Shown: piece after piece, positions 1 through 7,941 of the stretch | Numbering within the stretch: the stretch's first letter is position 1 | Layout: each line of letters begins with the position of its first letter | Assembly: GCA_003482695.1 (NCBI GenBank) | Contig: DMYC01000024.1 | Location: forward strand, 1 to 13,034 | Source of the DNA: Clostridiales bacterium UBA8960 | GTDB lineage: Bacteria; Bacillota; Clostridia; Peptostreptococcales; Acidaminobacteraceae | Direction of reading: 5' to 3' | DNA: 13,034 nt | Program-made: the position numbers and the translations under genes | Notes under the pieces: generated by a model | Seen by the model: only the letters and a program-made list of their open reading frames with translations | Database searches by the model: none | Told to the model about the DNA's origin: nothing

Positions 1-510
1 ATAAGTGCCATCGAAACCGAAGTGACCGGGGACGAGATTCAAAAGGCCATCGACCAAGCGCGAGAAATTTTAAGGGCGATGAGGTCGCTTGTAAACACGC
101 ATAAAGAAGTCATTCTGCATGAGAACTTGTACGAATCGCTAAGTAAGAAGCTTGCACTTTTCGAGTCGCAAACAGGCCTTTCAGTAAAACTCACCTACCA
201 CCTTTTTAATGAATCAATAGATGAAACCGTCAGTGACGCGCTATATAAAGCGGTGATCGAGTCCGTCACCAACACTGTAAAACACAGCAATGCATCTCGC
301 ATTTGGGTGTCTGTCCAGTCGCTTGAATCAAGTGAAATTTTACTCAAAATCGAAGACAACGGGCAGACCGCAGGAGACTTTCAAAAGGGCAATGGGCTTA
401 GGTTTATTGAAGAACGCATAAAAAGAATAGATGGCTACGTTGATTTTGATTGCGATGACAATGGTTTTCGCACGATCATCAAAGTGCCATATAATAGGAG
501 GGCTTCATGA
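1..510 (+). CDS. Sensor histidine kinase, NarL/DegS type (3' part only)
   Basis: The reading frame is open from base 1, so the gene starts left of the window; the GTG at 22 is only an internal codon. What remains is the end of the dimerisation/linker helix and a complete HATPase_c ATP-binding domain. The N-box is ESVTNTVKHSNA (bases about 259-294), with the Asn and the Lys-His pair usual for the HPK7 (DegS/LiaS/NarX) class. The G1 box is EDNG (about 352-363) and the G2 region is GNGLRFIEERI (about 388-420). The phospho-accepting HisKA_3 helix and any membrane sensor part lie upstream and cannot be judged. It overlaps the response regulator by 4 bases (ATGA), so the two are translationally coupled. 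It should autophosphorylate on His and pass the phosphate to the regulator at 507-1145. Confidence 0.93.
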   Translation: MSAIETEVTGDEIQKAIDQAREILRAMRSLVNTHKEVILHENLYESLSKKLALFESQTGLSVKLTYHLFNESIDETVSDALYKAVIESVTNTVKHSNASRIWVSVQSLESSEILLKIEDNGQTAGDFQKGNGLRFIEERIKRIDGYVDFDCDDNGFRTIIKVPYNRRAS

Positions 511-1145
511 TAAAAGTCGCTCTAGTGGATGATCAACCACTGATTTTACAGGGACTGAATATGATAATTGGCACTCAATCGGACCTCGTGGTCGTTTGGA
601 CGGCAGCGAATGGTGAAGAGGCGTTGTTTAAATGTAAAGACATTCGCCCTGATGTGATGCTCATGGATATCAGAATGCCAATCATGAATGGTGTTGAGGC
701 GACAGAAATCATTAAGAAACAATATCCAGAAACGCACATCATCATCTTGACGACTTTTATGGAAGACGAAGAAATCTATGAGTCATTAAAGTGTGGTGCC
801 AGTGGGTATCTTTTAAAAGATGCGACACCAGAAACGATCATGGAAGCCATTCGAAAGTCCATTTCTGGTGGAACGATTATCGAACCTCTCGCCGCATCAA
901 AGTTGTTGAAGCATTTAAAATCAAGTAGCGATGCGGAAAAGAACAATGTGCTTGAAAAAATGACAACGAGAGAAATCGAAATTGCAAGGCGAATTGCTCG
1001 GGGGCAAAGCAACAAGGAAATCGCATCGGAAATGTTTGTTTCAGAAGGAACCGTGAAAAATCATCTGACCAGTATTTTGGAAAAGCTGGATCTAAGAGAT
1101 CGAACGCAACTCGCGATATTGATGATCAAAAATGAGATAGAATAA
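507..1145 (+). CDS. NarL/FixJ-family response regulator
   Basis: This is a 212-residue two-domain regulator of usual length. The N-terminal receiver domain has the acidic pair D8-D9, the phospho-acceptor D54 (in LMDIRMP), T82 and K104. The C-terminal LuxR-type helix-turn-helix spans about residues 147-210, with TTREIEIARRIARGQSNKEIA and SEGTVKNHL as typical motifs. The ATG overlaps the kinase stop codon and has an AGGAGG at 496-501. It is probably phosphorylated by the partner kinase and controls the exporter genes that start at 1269, as in other kinase-regulator-ABC loci; that target is inferred from position only. A terminator follows at once, so the regulator and exporter are probably separate transcripts or are joined by read-through. 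Confidence 0.95.
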   Translation: MIKVALVDDQPLILQGLNMIIGTQSDLVVVWTAANGEEALFKCKDIRPDVMLMDIRMPIMNGVEATEIIKKQYPETHIIILTTFMEDEEIYESLKCGASGYLLKDATPETIMEAIRKSISGGTIIEPLAASKLLKHLKSSSDAEKNNVLEKMTTREIEIARRIARGQSNKEIASEMFVSEGTVKNHLTSILEKLDLRDRTQLAILMIKNEIE

Positions 1146-1154
1146 TTTACAATT

Positions 1155-1183
1155 AAAGCATGACAAAAGTCATGCTTTTTTTT
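1155..1183 (+). terminator. Rho-independent terminator after the response regulator
   Basis: A 10-base perfect stem (AAAGCATGAC / GTCATGCTTT) with an AAAA loop runs into eight or so T residues. It lies 10 bases after the regulator stop codon and separates the two-component genes from the lipoprotein-ABC genes. Confidence 0.9.
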
Positions 1184-1224
1184 GGCCATATGTCAGATGT
1201 GTGATGGCAAACATCGTTTTATAC

Positions 1225-1249
1225 TTAATCTAAAGTGTTACATGATTAA
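1225..1249. repeat. Inverted repeat TTAATC-N13-GATTAA, possible operator
   Basis: A perfect 6-base inverted repeat (TTAATC at 1225-1230, GATTAA at 1244-1249) lies between the terminator and the lipoprotein gene, just upstream of its ribosome-binding site. A second small repeat, GATG-N5-CATC, is at 1203-1215. Either could be a binding site for the neighbouring NarL-type regulator. No convincing -35/-10 pair was found here. The region is AT-rich, so chance is a real alternative. Confidence 0.25.
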
Positions 1250-1268
1250 TTGTTTAAGGGGTGATATT

Positions 1269-2210
1269 ATGATTCACAAGTTACTGCCACTTATTTTGGC
1301 TATCCTTTTAATCCTAACGGGCTGTATGTCAGGAGAAGGCTATCAGGATTATATGGATGCACTGGAAAAAACGGAAAACATCACAAAAGGCACCAGCAAA
1401 GTCGACGTTCAGATCAAAAACAGATTTAATGAAGATTTAGGACCTATTGATATACCTGAAACAATCAGCGTTATAATAGAAAGTCGATTTGACTATTCGA
1501 AAAGCCAGAGCATCAGTGACATCTATTATTTGGGAAATAGCTTGGGCATGGATTTAAAACTTTATCAAAAGGACAAAGATGCGTTATACCTTAAAGTACC
1601 ATTCATGAGTGGTTTATATGCCATAAGTGAAAGCCAGGTTAACATGATGAGTGAACCGGCTGATGTGCAGGCTTTCATGAAAAATGTCGGAAAAGAATGG
1701 AACGCCATGCTGATGTCAGAAAATATTTTTGTAGGTGAAAAAACCATCGTACGAAATGAGGATGGTGAAGTGAAAGCGACGAAGTTTACAGTAAAACCGA
1801 CTTCCGAGCAACTTGAGACCTTTACTGAAACTTTGAGAAAAGTGATTTTGGCGAATCAAGTGCAGTTGCTTCACTATTTTAAAGAATGGCCTATCGCCCA
1901 AATGGATGTCGATTTGACAGAAAGCGAATTTGAAAAAATCGTAAATGCCGTTTTCAGTTCCATGAAAATTACGAGATATGAAGAAGTTGCCTATATGGAT
2001 CTCGATGGGTACATCATTGATGAGCAAATTGAAATCGGCCTAGAGTATATCAGTAAAAACGGCTTCACAAACCTATTCGAATCACAGACGATACGAATCC
2101 ACACGACACACTGGAATATTGAGAAAAACCAAACGCTTGACTTTAGCGTGTTAGACCAATTAGAAATATTGCCAATAGAAAAATTGATGGAATGGAGCGT
2201 GACCCAATGA
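1269..2210 (+). CDS. Putative lipoprotein of an ABC-2 export locus
   Basis: A 313-residue secreted lipoprotein. The N-terminus MIHKLLPLILAILLILTGC is a short type II signal peptide with lipobox L16-T-G-C19, so C19 would be lipidated and the protein held on the outer face of the membrane. The rest is soluble, acidic and rich in beta-type segments; it loosely recalls LppX/LolA-like or DUF6612-type lipoproteins, but I do not recognise the family. The frame stays open 29 codons further upstream (to 1182), but that ATG sits in the terminator and would bury the signal peptide. The ATG at 1269 has AAGGGGTG about 6 bases ahead. Its stop overlaps the start of the ABC ATPase (ATGA), so it is coupled to the transporter; it may help capture the exported drug or sense envelope stress (inference). 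Confidence 0.85.
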   Translation: MIHKLLPLILAILLILTGCMSGEGYQDYMDALEKTENITKGTSKVDVQIKNRFNEDLGPIDIPETISVIIESRFDYSKSQSISDIYYLGNSLGMDLKLYQKDKDALYLKVPFMSGLYAISESQVNMMSEPADVQAFMKNVGKEWNAMLMSENIFVGEKTIVRNEDGEVKATKFTVKPTSEQLETFTETLRKVILANQVQLLHYFKEWPIAQMDVDLTESEFEKIVNAVFSSMKITRYEEVAYMDLDGYIIDEQIEIGLEYISKNGFTNLFESQTIRIHTTHWNIEKNQTLDFSVLDQLEILPIEKLMEWSVTQ

Positions 2211-3142
2211 TTTTACAAGTGAATCACTTAAAGAAAAACTTCGGAGAGATTAAGGCTGTGGACGATATATCTTTTGACATTCCAAGTGGTCAGATTATTG
2301 GTCTTCTCGGCCCAAATGGAGCGGGTAAATCGACGACGATTTCGATGATTTCAACTTTGTATAAACCATCTTCTGGTGAACTGTTGTTTGAGGGCAAAGA
2401 CATCGTAAAAGAGCCTAAGTGGATTAGACCTCATTTAGGTTATGTGCCTCAAGAAATCGCACTATATCAGACGTTATCAGGATATGAAAATTTAAAATAT
2501 TTCGGCGGACTTTATGGTCTGGTTGGTGTCCAGCTGAAGAATAGAATTGAAGAGATATCGGAAATCATCGGTATTAAGGACCGTCTTAAAGATCGAATAG
2601 ACCAGTATTCAGGAGGGATGAAGCGCCGAATCAATATTGGGGTCGCTCTTTTGCATAAACCCAAAATGATTATTATGGATGAGCCGACTGTCGGGATTGA
2701 CCCTCAGTCAAGAAACCATATACTCGACACGGTAAAGCTATTGAACCAACAAGGAATGACTGTGATATACACAAGCCATTACATGGAGGAGGTTGAGGCC
2801 ATCTGCCAAAACGTCCACATTATGGACCATGGCAAGATTATCGCGTCGGGTACCCAAGAATCTTTGATCGAACAATCCCAGAGCCACGCGTCCATTCATC
2901 TTAAATTCGACGTGGATGCACATCCGTATTTGGATCAACTTAAGCAAATTAAACATGTCATGGCAATCAGTGAAACTGAAGACGGTGGCATAAGCTTGCT
3001 CGCTGGAGGCAACGGAGATGCACAAAAGGAGATAATCCGGTCGGTAATAGGTATGGATATTGGCCTTGTATCGTTTGATGTGACAAAGCCGAATCTCGAG
3101 CAGGTTTTCTTGAAGTTAACGGGTAGAGGATTAAGGGATTAG
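2207..3142 (+). CDS. ABC transporter ATP-binding protein (ABC-2 exporter, drug-resistance type)
   Basis: A 311-residue ATPase carrying, in order, Walker A GPNGAGKST (35-43), Q-loop Q82, signature YSGGM (134-138), Walker B MIIMDE (154-159) and the switch His H191. About 95 residues after the core form the C-terminal extension usual in CcmA/DrrA/LnrL-like ATPases. I chose the ATG at 2207, which overlaps the lipoprotein stop and has GGAG at 2194-2197. An in-frame ATG at 2192 would add five residues but lacks a ribosome-binding site and the family start. It supplies the energy for the two permeases that follow. The substrate is unknown; amphipathic antibiotics or lipids are the usual cargo in this subfamily. 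Confidence 0.95.
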   Translation: MILQVNHLKKNFGEIKAVDDISFDIPSGQIIGLLGPNGAGKSTTISMISTLYKPSSGELLFEGKDIVKEPKWIRPHLGYVPQEIALYQTLSGYENLKYFGGLYGLVGVQLKNRIEEISEIIGIKDRLKDRIDQYSGGMKRRINIGVALLHKPKMIIMDEPTVGIDPQSRNHILDTVKLLNQQGMTVIYTSHYMEEVEAICQNVHIMDHGKIIASGTQESLIEQSQSHASIHLKFDVDAHPYLDQLKQIKHVMAISETEDGGISLLAGGNGDAQKEIIRSVIGMDIGLVSFDVTKPNLEQVFLKLTGRGLRD

Positions 3143-3152
3143 GAGGCTTGTC

Positions 3153-4484
3153 ATGCTATTGAAGTTATTTGTAAAAGATGTTAAAGTGCTCCTTTCAGAT
3201 AAGAAAAGTTTGATGATTTTTATTTTGATGCCCATCATTCTAACGACGATTCTGAGTTTTGCACTTTCTGGTTCATTTGGAGAACCGGGAAAAATGGATG
3301 CCATTAAGGTAGGGATCGTTAAACAGTATGATCGTGAGGAAGAACTCTCAAACTTCATGGAAACAGCACATCAGATGATGGGAACTCTGCCAGAGGGTGA
3401 CTTGACGGCGTCGTTGGATTTTGAGTCGATTTTTTTTGAATCCTTCTTAGGAGATGACTATTTAAAACGCATCATGACTGCAACCAACATGTCTGAGGCG
3501 GTCGCTTATGAAGCCCTGGAGAATGGATCGATCGCCGCACTTGTCATCTTGCCGGAAGGGTTTATTTTTAATCAATATGTAAATTTTTTACTACCAAACA
3601 GAAACAACATTGAGATAGAAATCGTTGGACATCCAGACTATAATTATTCAACTCAAATCGTTTCCAGTATATTTAACAGCTATTTTGATACGATGAATAA
3701 AAGAGTGGTCAACAAAAATGTCTTTTTGGAAGTTGGATCGAATTATTTGCCTCCAAATGTTCTCTTTAGTCAGATAGAAGCAGTCATGAATGAGGAGATC
3801 CAAGGTGCATATGGGACACAAGTGAAATTGAACCAGGTTCCTGGAAAAAAACACATTTCGAGTTTCACTTATTATTCCATCGCGATGATGGCGATGTTCA
3901 TCCTTTATTCTGCGGGTCACACTGGTAGAGAACTTTTAAATGAGAAAAAGATGCTAACACTCGATCGCGGTGTCGTGTCTGGTGTTCACTATGGTAAAGT
4001 TTTGGCCGCAAAGTTCTTTATGACAGTCAGCCTTTGTTTTTTTCAAATGAGCGCATTGATTTTATATTCGACTTTTCTGCTAAGAGTGGACTGGAATAAC
4101 CCTATTAAAGTAATTGTGGGTATATTTTTCTCTTCACTTGCTGTAAGTGGGCTAGGTGTTTTTATCAGTTCCATCACTCTAACAGCTGAGAACTACAAGA
4201 TTGCGAACATGTTTGAAAATGTACTTGTACATGTCTTTGCTTTAATCGGTGGCAGTTATATTCCAATTGAAGTTTTACCAAAGATATTCATGACACTCAA
4301 GAATTTCGCACTTAATGGTGTCGTGTTGGATTTGTTCATTCAGACGTATCAAGATGCGACATGGAATCGTCTTGGTCTTTATTATGGCATACTCTGTCTG
4401 ATTGCGACCGTGTTTACATTGCTTGCGGTCATCATTATTAAGAGAAAGGAGGTGTCGGCTTATGAGGGCACTGTTAAAGCTTAA
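3153..4484 (+). CDS. ABC-2 type permease, first subunit
   Basis: A 443-residue membrane protein with the ABC-2 layout. One N-terminal membrane helix (about residues 20-41) is followed by a large extracytoplasmic domain of about 190 residues. A cluster of about five further helices begins near residue 235 (YYSIAMMAMFILYSAG), and the last one ends in a basic tail. The segment GRELLNEKKMLTLDRG is the cytoplasmic coupling loop typical of LnrM/YhaP-like permeases. AGGAGG at 3141-3146 precedes the ATG. It should pair with the second permease (4462-5637) and the ATPase (2207-3142) as a heterodimeric exporter in the cytoplasmic membrane. Confidence 0.92.
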   Translation: MLLKLFVKDVKVLLSDKKSLMIFILMPIILTTILSFALSGSFGEPGKMDAIKVGIVKQYDREEELSNFMETAHQMMGTLPEGDLTASLDFESIFFESFLGDDYLKRIMTATNMSEAVAYEALENGSIAALVILPEGFIFNQYVNFLLPNRNNIEIEIVGHPDYNYSTQIVSSIFNSYFDTMNKRVVNKNVFLEVGSNYLPPNVLFSQIEAVMNEEIQGAYGTQVKLNQVPGKKHISSFTYYSIAMMAMFILYSAGHTGRELLNEKKMLTLDRGVVSGVHYGKVLAAKFFMTVSLCFFQMSALILYSTFLLRVDWNNPIKVIVGIFFSSLAVSGLGVFISSITLTAENYKIANMFENVLVHVFALIGGSYIPIEVLPKIFMTLKNFALNGVVLDLFIQTYQDATWNRLGLYYGILCLIATVFTLLAVIIIKRKEVSAYEGTVKA

Positions 4485-5637
4485 GATTAGGCTTATGAAA
4501 GACAATATAGGCCTTTATATAATCATGATTGCGATGAGTTTGGTTATCGCAGGCGTTTTTGGGAACTCTATGGGCGGTAGCTACAAGCCGACACTTGCTG
4601 TAGTTGAGGACCATCAAAGCGTGGACGCTTCAAATATTATTAATAAGCTTTCCTCGAATTATAACTTTAACATAAAACTTGTAAGTTATGATGAGGCAAT
4701 GACCATGGTTACAAGCCGAGATGTCGAGATGGCTCTGATTTTTAACCCGATGTTCGCTTCGTCAGATGAGGGCATTGAGATTATTCAGCTAAAAGAATCT
4801 GTGGAAAGTTTTCAGTTGATGAGCATCTTGGAAAATGAAATTTCACTTCTTAACAACACAAATTTTCTTGTTGACGAAGTGACTCGGATTATTCGAGAAG
4901 AAGATGTGCAAATCGATCAAATCGCAGTGAGTCAACAAATTAGAAATACATTTAATGAACACTGGAACAGCAAACGCCCTATATCAGTCCAAACCACGAT
5001 TTTCAAGACGAATGACGCATTTTCTGCAGGCATGGCGTCGCACTACATCGTTGGGATGACACTTTTCTTCGTGACGTACTCACTGCTATTTACTGTGGGC
5101 GACATTTTGGAAGACAAGCGGCTAAGGACTTTAGACCGCATGATGGTATCGCCAAAATCAAGGCTTCAAATTCTTGCTGCAAACTTGATTTGTGCTGTGA
5201 TCATTGGCGTGATTCAAATTTTGGTCATGGTCCTTTCGGGCAAGTTTTTATTTGGTGTCGATTGGGGTATGAATGTAGGGCTAGTGATTGGAATTGGCAT
5301 TTTATATATTTTCGTCATGACAGCACTTAGTTTGCTTGTCGTTTCGATCGTCAGGACGACAGGGCAACTCGGAGCGGTTTCTCCCATCATTTTGACTGGC
5401 ATGGGGATGCTAGGCGGCTGCATGTGGCCACTTGAAATCATCAGCTCAAAGGCACTGCTTTTCCTTGCGAATTTCACGCCTCACAAGTGGGCAATTGCGG
5501 CCATTAAAGAAGTTGTCGTCTATGGTGCACCAAGCCAGACGACACTGACAGCCATTATGGTGTTGGTCTCAATGGGCATTCTGTTTTTAGGTCTTGGTGA
5601 GCGTGTCATGTATTATAAATCCTTAAGAAACAATTGA
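4462..5637 (+). CDS. ABC-2 type permease, second subunit
   Basis: A 391-residue paralogue of the preceding permease with the same plan. The first membrane helix lies at about residues 17-35, then comes an external domain. Helices resume near residue 190 (HYIVGMTLFFVTYSLLFTVG), followed by the loop DILEDKRLRTLDRMM that matches the ERELLNEKKMLTLDRG-like loop of the partner. I start at the ATG at 4462, which has a strong AAAGGAGGTG at 4446-4453 and overlaps the first permease by 23 bases. The longer frame from 4402 would add an Arg/Cys-rich stretch and has no ribosome-binding site. It is the last gene of the exporter unit; no hairpin terminator is visible after it. Confidence 0.92.
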   Translation: MRALLKLKIRLMKDNIGLYIIMIAMSLVIAGVFGNSMGGSYKPTLAVVEDHQSVDASNIINKLSSNYNFNIKLVSYDEAMTMVTSRDVEMALIFNPMFASSDEGIEIIQLKESVESFQLMSILENEISLLNNTNFLVDEVTRIIREEDVQIDQIAVSQQIRNTFNEHWNSKRPISVQTTIFKTNDAFSAGMASHYIVGMTLFFVTYSLLFTVGDILEDKRLRTLDRMMVSPKSRLQILAANLICAVIIGVIQILVMVLSGKFLFGVDWGMNVGLVIGIGILYIFVMTALSLLVVSIVRTTGQLGAVSPIILTGMGMLGGCMWPLEIISSKALLFLANFTPHKWAIAAIKEVVVYGAPSQTTLTAIMVLVSMGILFLGLGERVMYYKSLRNN

Positions 5638-5639
5638 TA

Positions 5640-5668
5640 TTGACGAGAGACCGAGTTTGCGATATGAT
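5640..5668 (+). promoter_or_regulatory. Sigma-A promoter of the arsR-arsC unit
   Basis: The -35 is TTGACG (5640-5645) and the -10 is TATGAT (5663-5668), with a 17-base spacer. Transcription should begin near 5675, just ahead of the palindrome at 5681-5696. The -35 lies right after the stop codon of the preceding permease. Confidence 0.8.
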
Positions 5669-5680
5669 AATGCTATATGA

Positions 5681-5696
5681 GTATATTTGAATATAC
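5681..5696. promoter_or_regulatory. Palindromic operator, likely for the ArsR repressor
   Basis: GTATAT-TTGA-ATATAC is a perfect 6-base inverted repeat with a 4-base centre. It sits at about +6 to +21 of the predicted transcript and 29 bases before the arsR start. AT-rich palindromes placed over the transcription start are the usual targets of ArsR/SmtB repressors, so autoregulation is likely. Confidence 0.65.
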
Positions 5697-5724
5697 GAAT
5701 TAACAAGTGATTTGGAGGGCAATT

Positions 5725-6108
5725 ATGGTTGAGATACTAAAATCGCTGGCAGATGAAAATCGCTTTAGGCTGTTTTACTTGTTGGCGCACGATGAATTTT
5801 GCGTCTGTGAGATTGAAGTGTTTCTGAACATGTCTCAGTCTAATGTATCACGGCATTTAAGCAAACTGAAATCATGTGGCATCATTGTGTCGAAAAAAGA
5901 AGCGCAGTGGGTTCATTATCGCGTTTCTAGCCAGTTCAAAGCTCAATATTCTGGCCTAGTTGACGATATTCTTGGAAATGCATCGAGTATGCAGATTATA
6001 AAGGAAGATGCAAATAGGGTCGAACAGTATAAGAAATTTGGTCTGGATTGTCAAATGGTGACATCTGACAAAGAAAAGGTCATCACAAAAATCAATAGTC
6101 TGATTTAG
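5725..6108 (+). CDS. arsR: ArsR/SmtB-family metalloregulatory repressor
   Basis: A 127-residue winged-helix repressor of family length. LADENRFRLFYLL opens helix 1, and SQSNVSRHLSKLKSCGII (about 37-54) is the DNA-recognition helix region. FCVCEIE (25-31) matches the alpha-3 metal site, ELCVCDLC in the E. coli ArsR. Cys26 and Cys28 are present, but the third ligand Cys is Glu31, so a third thiol (perhaps Cys51 or Cys105) or a two-thiol site would be needed. I chose the ATG at 5725 with GGAGG at 5714-5718; a GTG at 5707 would add six residues. It is followed after 9 bases by an arsenate reductase, which points to arsenite/arsenate response. A different soft metal or thiol signal cannot be excluded. 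Confidence 0.87.
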   Translation: MVEILKSLADENRFRLFYLLAHDEFCVCEIEVFLNMSQSNVSRHLSKLKSCGIIVSKKEAQWVHYRVSSQFKAQYSGLVDDILGNASSMQIIKEDANRVEQYKKFGLDCQMVTSDKEKVITKINSLI

Positions 6109-6117
6109 GAGGCGTGT

Positions 6118-6537
6118 ATGAGAAAAATTAAAGTGGCATTTGTCTGCGTTCATAATTCATGTAGGAGTCAAATGGCTGAAGGATGGGCTAAAAAATTAGG
6201 CAGTGATCTCTTTGAAGCCTATTCAGCAGGAACGGAGAATTACCCTGAGGTCAAACCGCTCGCTGTAGAAGTTATGGAAGAAGCGGGTGTGGACATGAGT
6301 GATCACCATCCAAAGTTATTGACGGATATACCAGAGGAACTCGATTTGTTGATAACGATGGGATGTAACGTTGTATGTCCGTTTGTTCCCAATCAACATG
6401 CTGAGGACTGGGGGCTTGATGATCCTTCAGGTGGTCCGATAGATGGATTTAGAGTGACGAGAGATTTAATCAAAGAAAAAGTGGAAGCTTTAATTGAACG
6501 ATTAAAAACTGGAGAAATTAAACTAGACCTTCATTAA
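6118..6537 (+). CDS. arsC: Arsenate reductase, thioredoxin-coupled LMW-phosphatase type
   Basis: A 139-residue protein of the low-molecular-weight tyrosine phosphatase fold. The phosphate loop CVHNSCRSQ holds the nucleophile C10 with N13, C15 and R16. The redox pair C83 and C87 (MGCNVVCPFVP) is close to C82/C89 of Staphylococcus aureus ArsC. DDPSG (101-105) carries the general-acid Asp. It should reduce arsenate to arsenite with thioredoxin. The ribosome-binding site GGAGG overlaps the arsR stop region and the genes are 9 bases apart, so they share a transcript. No arsenite pump (ArsB/Acr3) is in the window, so efflux must be encoded elsewhere or the pair serves another purpose. Confidence 0.9.
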   Translation: MRKIKVAFVCVHNSCRSQMAEGWAKKLGSDLFEAYSAGTENYPEVKPLAVEVMEEAGVDMSDHHPKLLTDIPEELDLLITMGCNVVCPFVPNQHAEDWGLDDPSGGPIDGFRVTRDLIKEKVEALIERLKTGEIKLDLH

Positions 6538-6605
6538 AATGTTTAAAAACACCGTATTGCAGTATATATAGAATAAGGATGCGATTCACGAATGGAGGGG
6601 TGGTT

Positions 6606-7007
6606 ATGTTTAAGACGATTCACTTAAAAACAACAGAGCGATTTCAAATGGTTGAAATATTGGATGAGATAAAAAATTATGTCGCAGAGAGTGGTGTCCG
6701 ATATGGTGTTGTCGTGATACATGTGCCACATACGACAGCTGGGGTTACACTAAATAAAAATTATGATCCAGTTGTTCAAAATGACATTTTAACCAAGTTG
6801 AAAGATATTGTACCTAAAGAAGACCATTATGGGCATATCGAAGGAAACAGCGATGCACACATAAAGGTGTCTTTGATCGGCAGTACAGAAACGTTGATTG
6901 TCGATGACGGCAGAATCGAGTTAGGCATGTTCCAGTCAGTGTTCCTTTGTGAGTTTGATGGACCGAAAAAAAGACGCATCAATATAAAAATTCTTTCGGA
7001 TAAATAG
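6606..7007 (+). CDS. yjbQ: YjbQ/UPF0047-family protein (secondary thiamine-phosphate synthase-like)
   Basis: A 133-residue protein of usual family length. Conserved motifs are HVPHTTAGVTLN (39-50), EGNSDAHIK (79-87), the GMFQ segment (107-110, usually GTWQ) and CEFDGPKKRR (115-124). Members can show weak thiamine-phosphate synthase activity, but their true role is not settled; the conserved His/Asn/Glu set suggests a metal or phosphate site. The ATG at 6606 has GGAGG at 6594-6598. The longer frame from 6579 would read through that ribosome-binding site and add nine residues. It lies 68 bases after arsC with no terminator between, so it may be read from the ars promoter. A TAGAAT at 6569-6574 could be a weak promoter of its own. 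Confidence 0.87.
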   Translation: MFKTIHLKTTERFQMVEILDEIKNYVAESGVRYGVVVIHVPHTTAGVTLNKNYDPVVQNDILTKLKDIVPKEDHYGHIEGNSDAHIKVSLIGSTETLIVDDGRIELGMFQSVFLCEFDGPKKRRINIKILSDK

Positions 7008-7021
7008 AAGGTGAAAATTAA

Positions 7022-7043
7022 AAAGCTGCCAATTGGCAGCTTT
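7022..7043. terminator. Two-way terminator between yjbQ and the LysR gene
   Basis: The stem AAAGCTGCC / GGCAGCTTT (9 bases, AATT loop) has a T-rich flank on both strands. The minus-strand flank TTTTTAATTTT is the better one. The hairpin overlaps the last codon of the LysR gene by two bases. Confidence 0.85.
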
Positions 7044-7941
7044 ATTGTTTGTATGCTTCTTTCATTTCACACAATAATTTTATGAAGTCTTCTGCAGCAG
7101 GTGATAAAGTACGCCTACGGTTTGTTAAAAGATGAATGCTTCGTGTGATATTGAGACCATTTATTTGAAAAGTTTTTATGTTGAGGATGTTTTTATAGCA
7201 TTCATAGATCGTTTTTGACATGTAAGAGATGCCTGCGCCTTTAGCGACAAGAGAAAATACGAGATTCATATTGTCGCTCTCGATGACGTTCTCAAATTGA
7301 GTAGCGTCAATGCTGTTCTCAATCATGGTGCGCTCAAGTTCCATTCGAGTTGCAGATTGGTCGCTTCTTCCTAGAAATTTATAATCTGAAAGTTCAGAGA
7401 CATCGACGACGCCATCTAGAGGCAGTTCTTTTGAACATATGAAAACGAGTTCATCATCAAAAAGATGTCGACAGACAAAACGTTCATTTTCTACGTGCAT
7501 GCCAACGAGTCCCAAATCGCTCGCTGATGAGCAGACATCTTCTAGGATGAGCGTTGAACTCTTTTCTTCTACGATGAACTTCACATCCGGGTGCATCTTT
7601 TGAAATTCGTGGATGGCTTGAGGAAGCAAAACAAGACTAGGTGTCGCTGAAGTCGATATCGTAATTGAGCCTGTAATTTTTTTGTTCGATGAATGGATGT
7701 TGTGGATGGCCCTATTTTTCATATTGATCATATCAAGTGCATAATTCAAAAACTCAAGGCCGGCAGGTGTTAAGTTTACTTCCTTTGAAGTTCGATCGAA
7801 CAATGCCGTGTTCAGTTCTTTTTCGAGATTTGAGATATGAAGGCTAATCGTCGGCTGAGACAAAAACAGTGCTTTACCAGCTTTAGAGAAATTTTTAAAT
7901 CGCGCTACATTGACAAACGCTTCAAGTTGTCTAAAATCCAT
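7042..7941 (-). CDS. LysR-family transcriptional regulator
   Basis: A 299-residue regulator of standard LysR length. The N-terminal winged helix-turn-helix is MDFRQLEAFVNVARFKNFSK followed by AGKALFLSQPTISLHISNLE. A linker helix follows, then a two-lobed effector domain from about residue 92 (GSITISTSATPSLVLLPQAI) to the end. It starts at an ATG with GAGGTG just upstream. It diverges from the cysK-cysE operon, which suggests control of cysteine or sulfur genes, as CysL does in Bacillus. Its N-terminal half also closely resembles clostridial LysR regulators annotated as selenium-metabolism-associated, which is notable because a selenoprotein gene is in this window. Which of the two it is cannot be settled from the sequence alone. 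Confidence 0.93.
   Translation of the reverse strand: MDFRQLEAFVNVARFKNFSKAGKALFLSQPTISLHISNLEKELNTALFDRTSKEVNLTPAGLEFLNYALDMINMKNRAIHNIHSSNKKITGSITISTSATPSLVLLPQAIHEFQKMHPDVKFIVEEKSSTLILEDVCSSASDLGLVGMHVENERFVCRHLFDDELVFICSKELPLDGVVDVSELSDYKFLGRSDQSATRMELERTMIENSIDATQFENVIESDNMNLVFSLVAKGAGISYMSKTIYECYKNILNIKTFQINGLNITRSIHLLTNRRRTLSPAAEDFIKLLCEMKEAYKQ

Noticed and set aside
1182..1268. N-terminal extension of the lipoprotein frame to ATG 1182
   Set aside because: It starts inside the terminator T-run, has no ribosome-binding site and would bury the lipoprotein signal peptide.
4402..4461. Upstream start for the second permease at 4402
   Set aside because: The added stretch is Arg/Cys-rich, overlaps the first permease and has no ribosome-binding site, while 4462 has AAAGGAGGTG.
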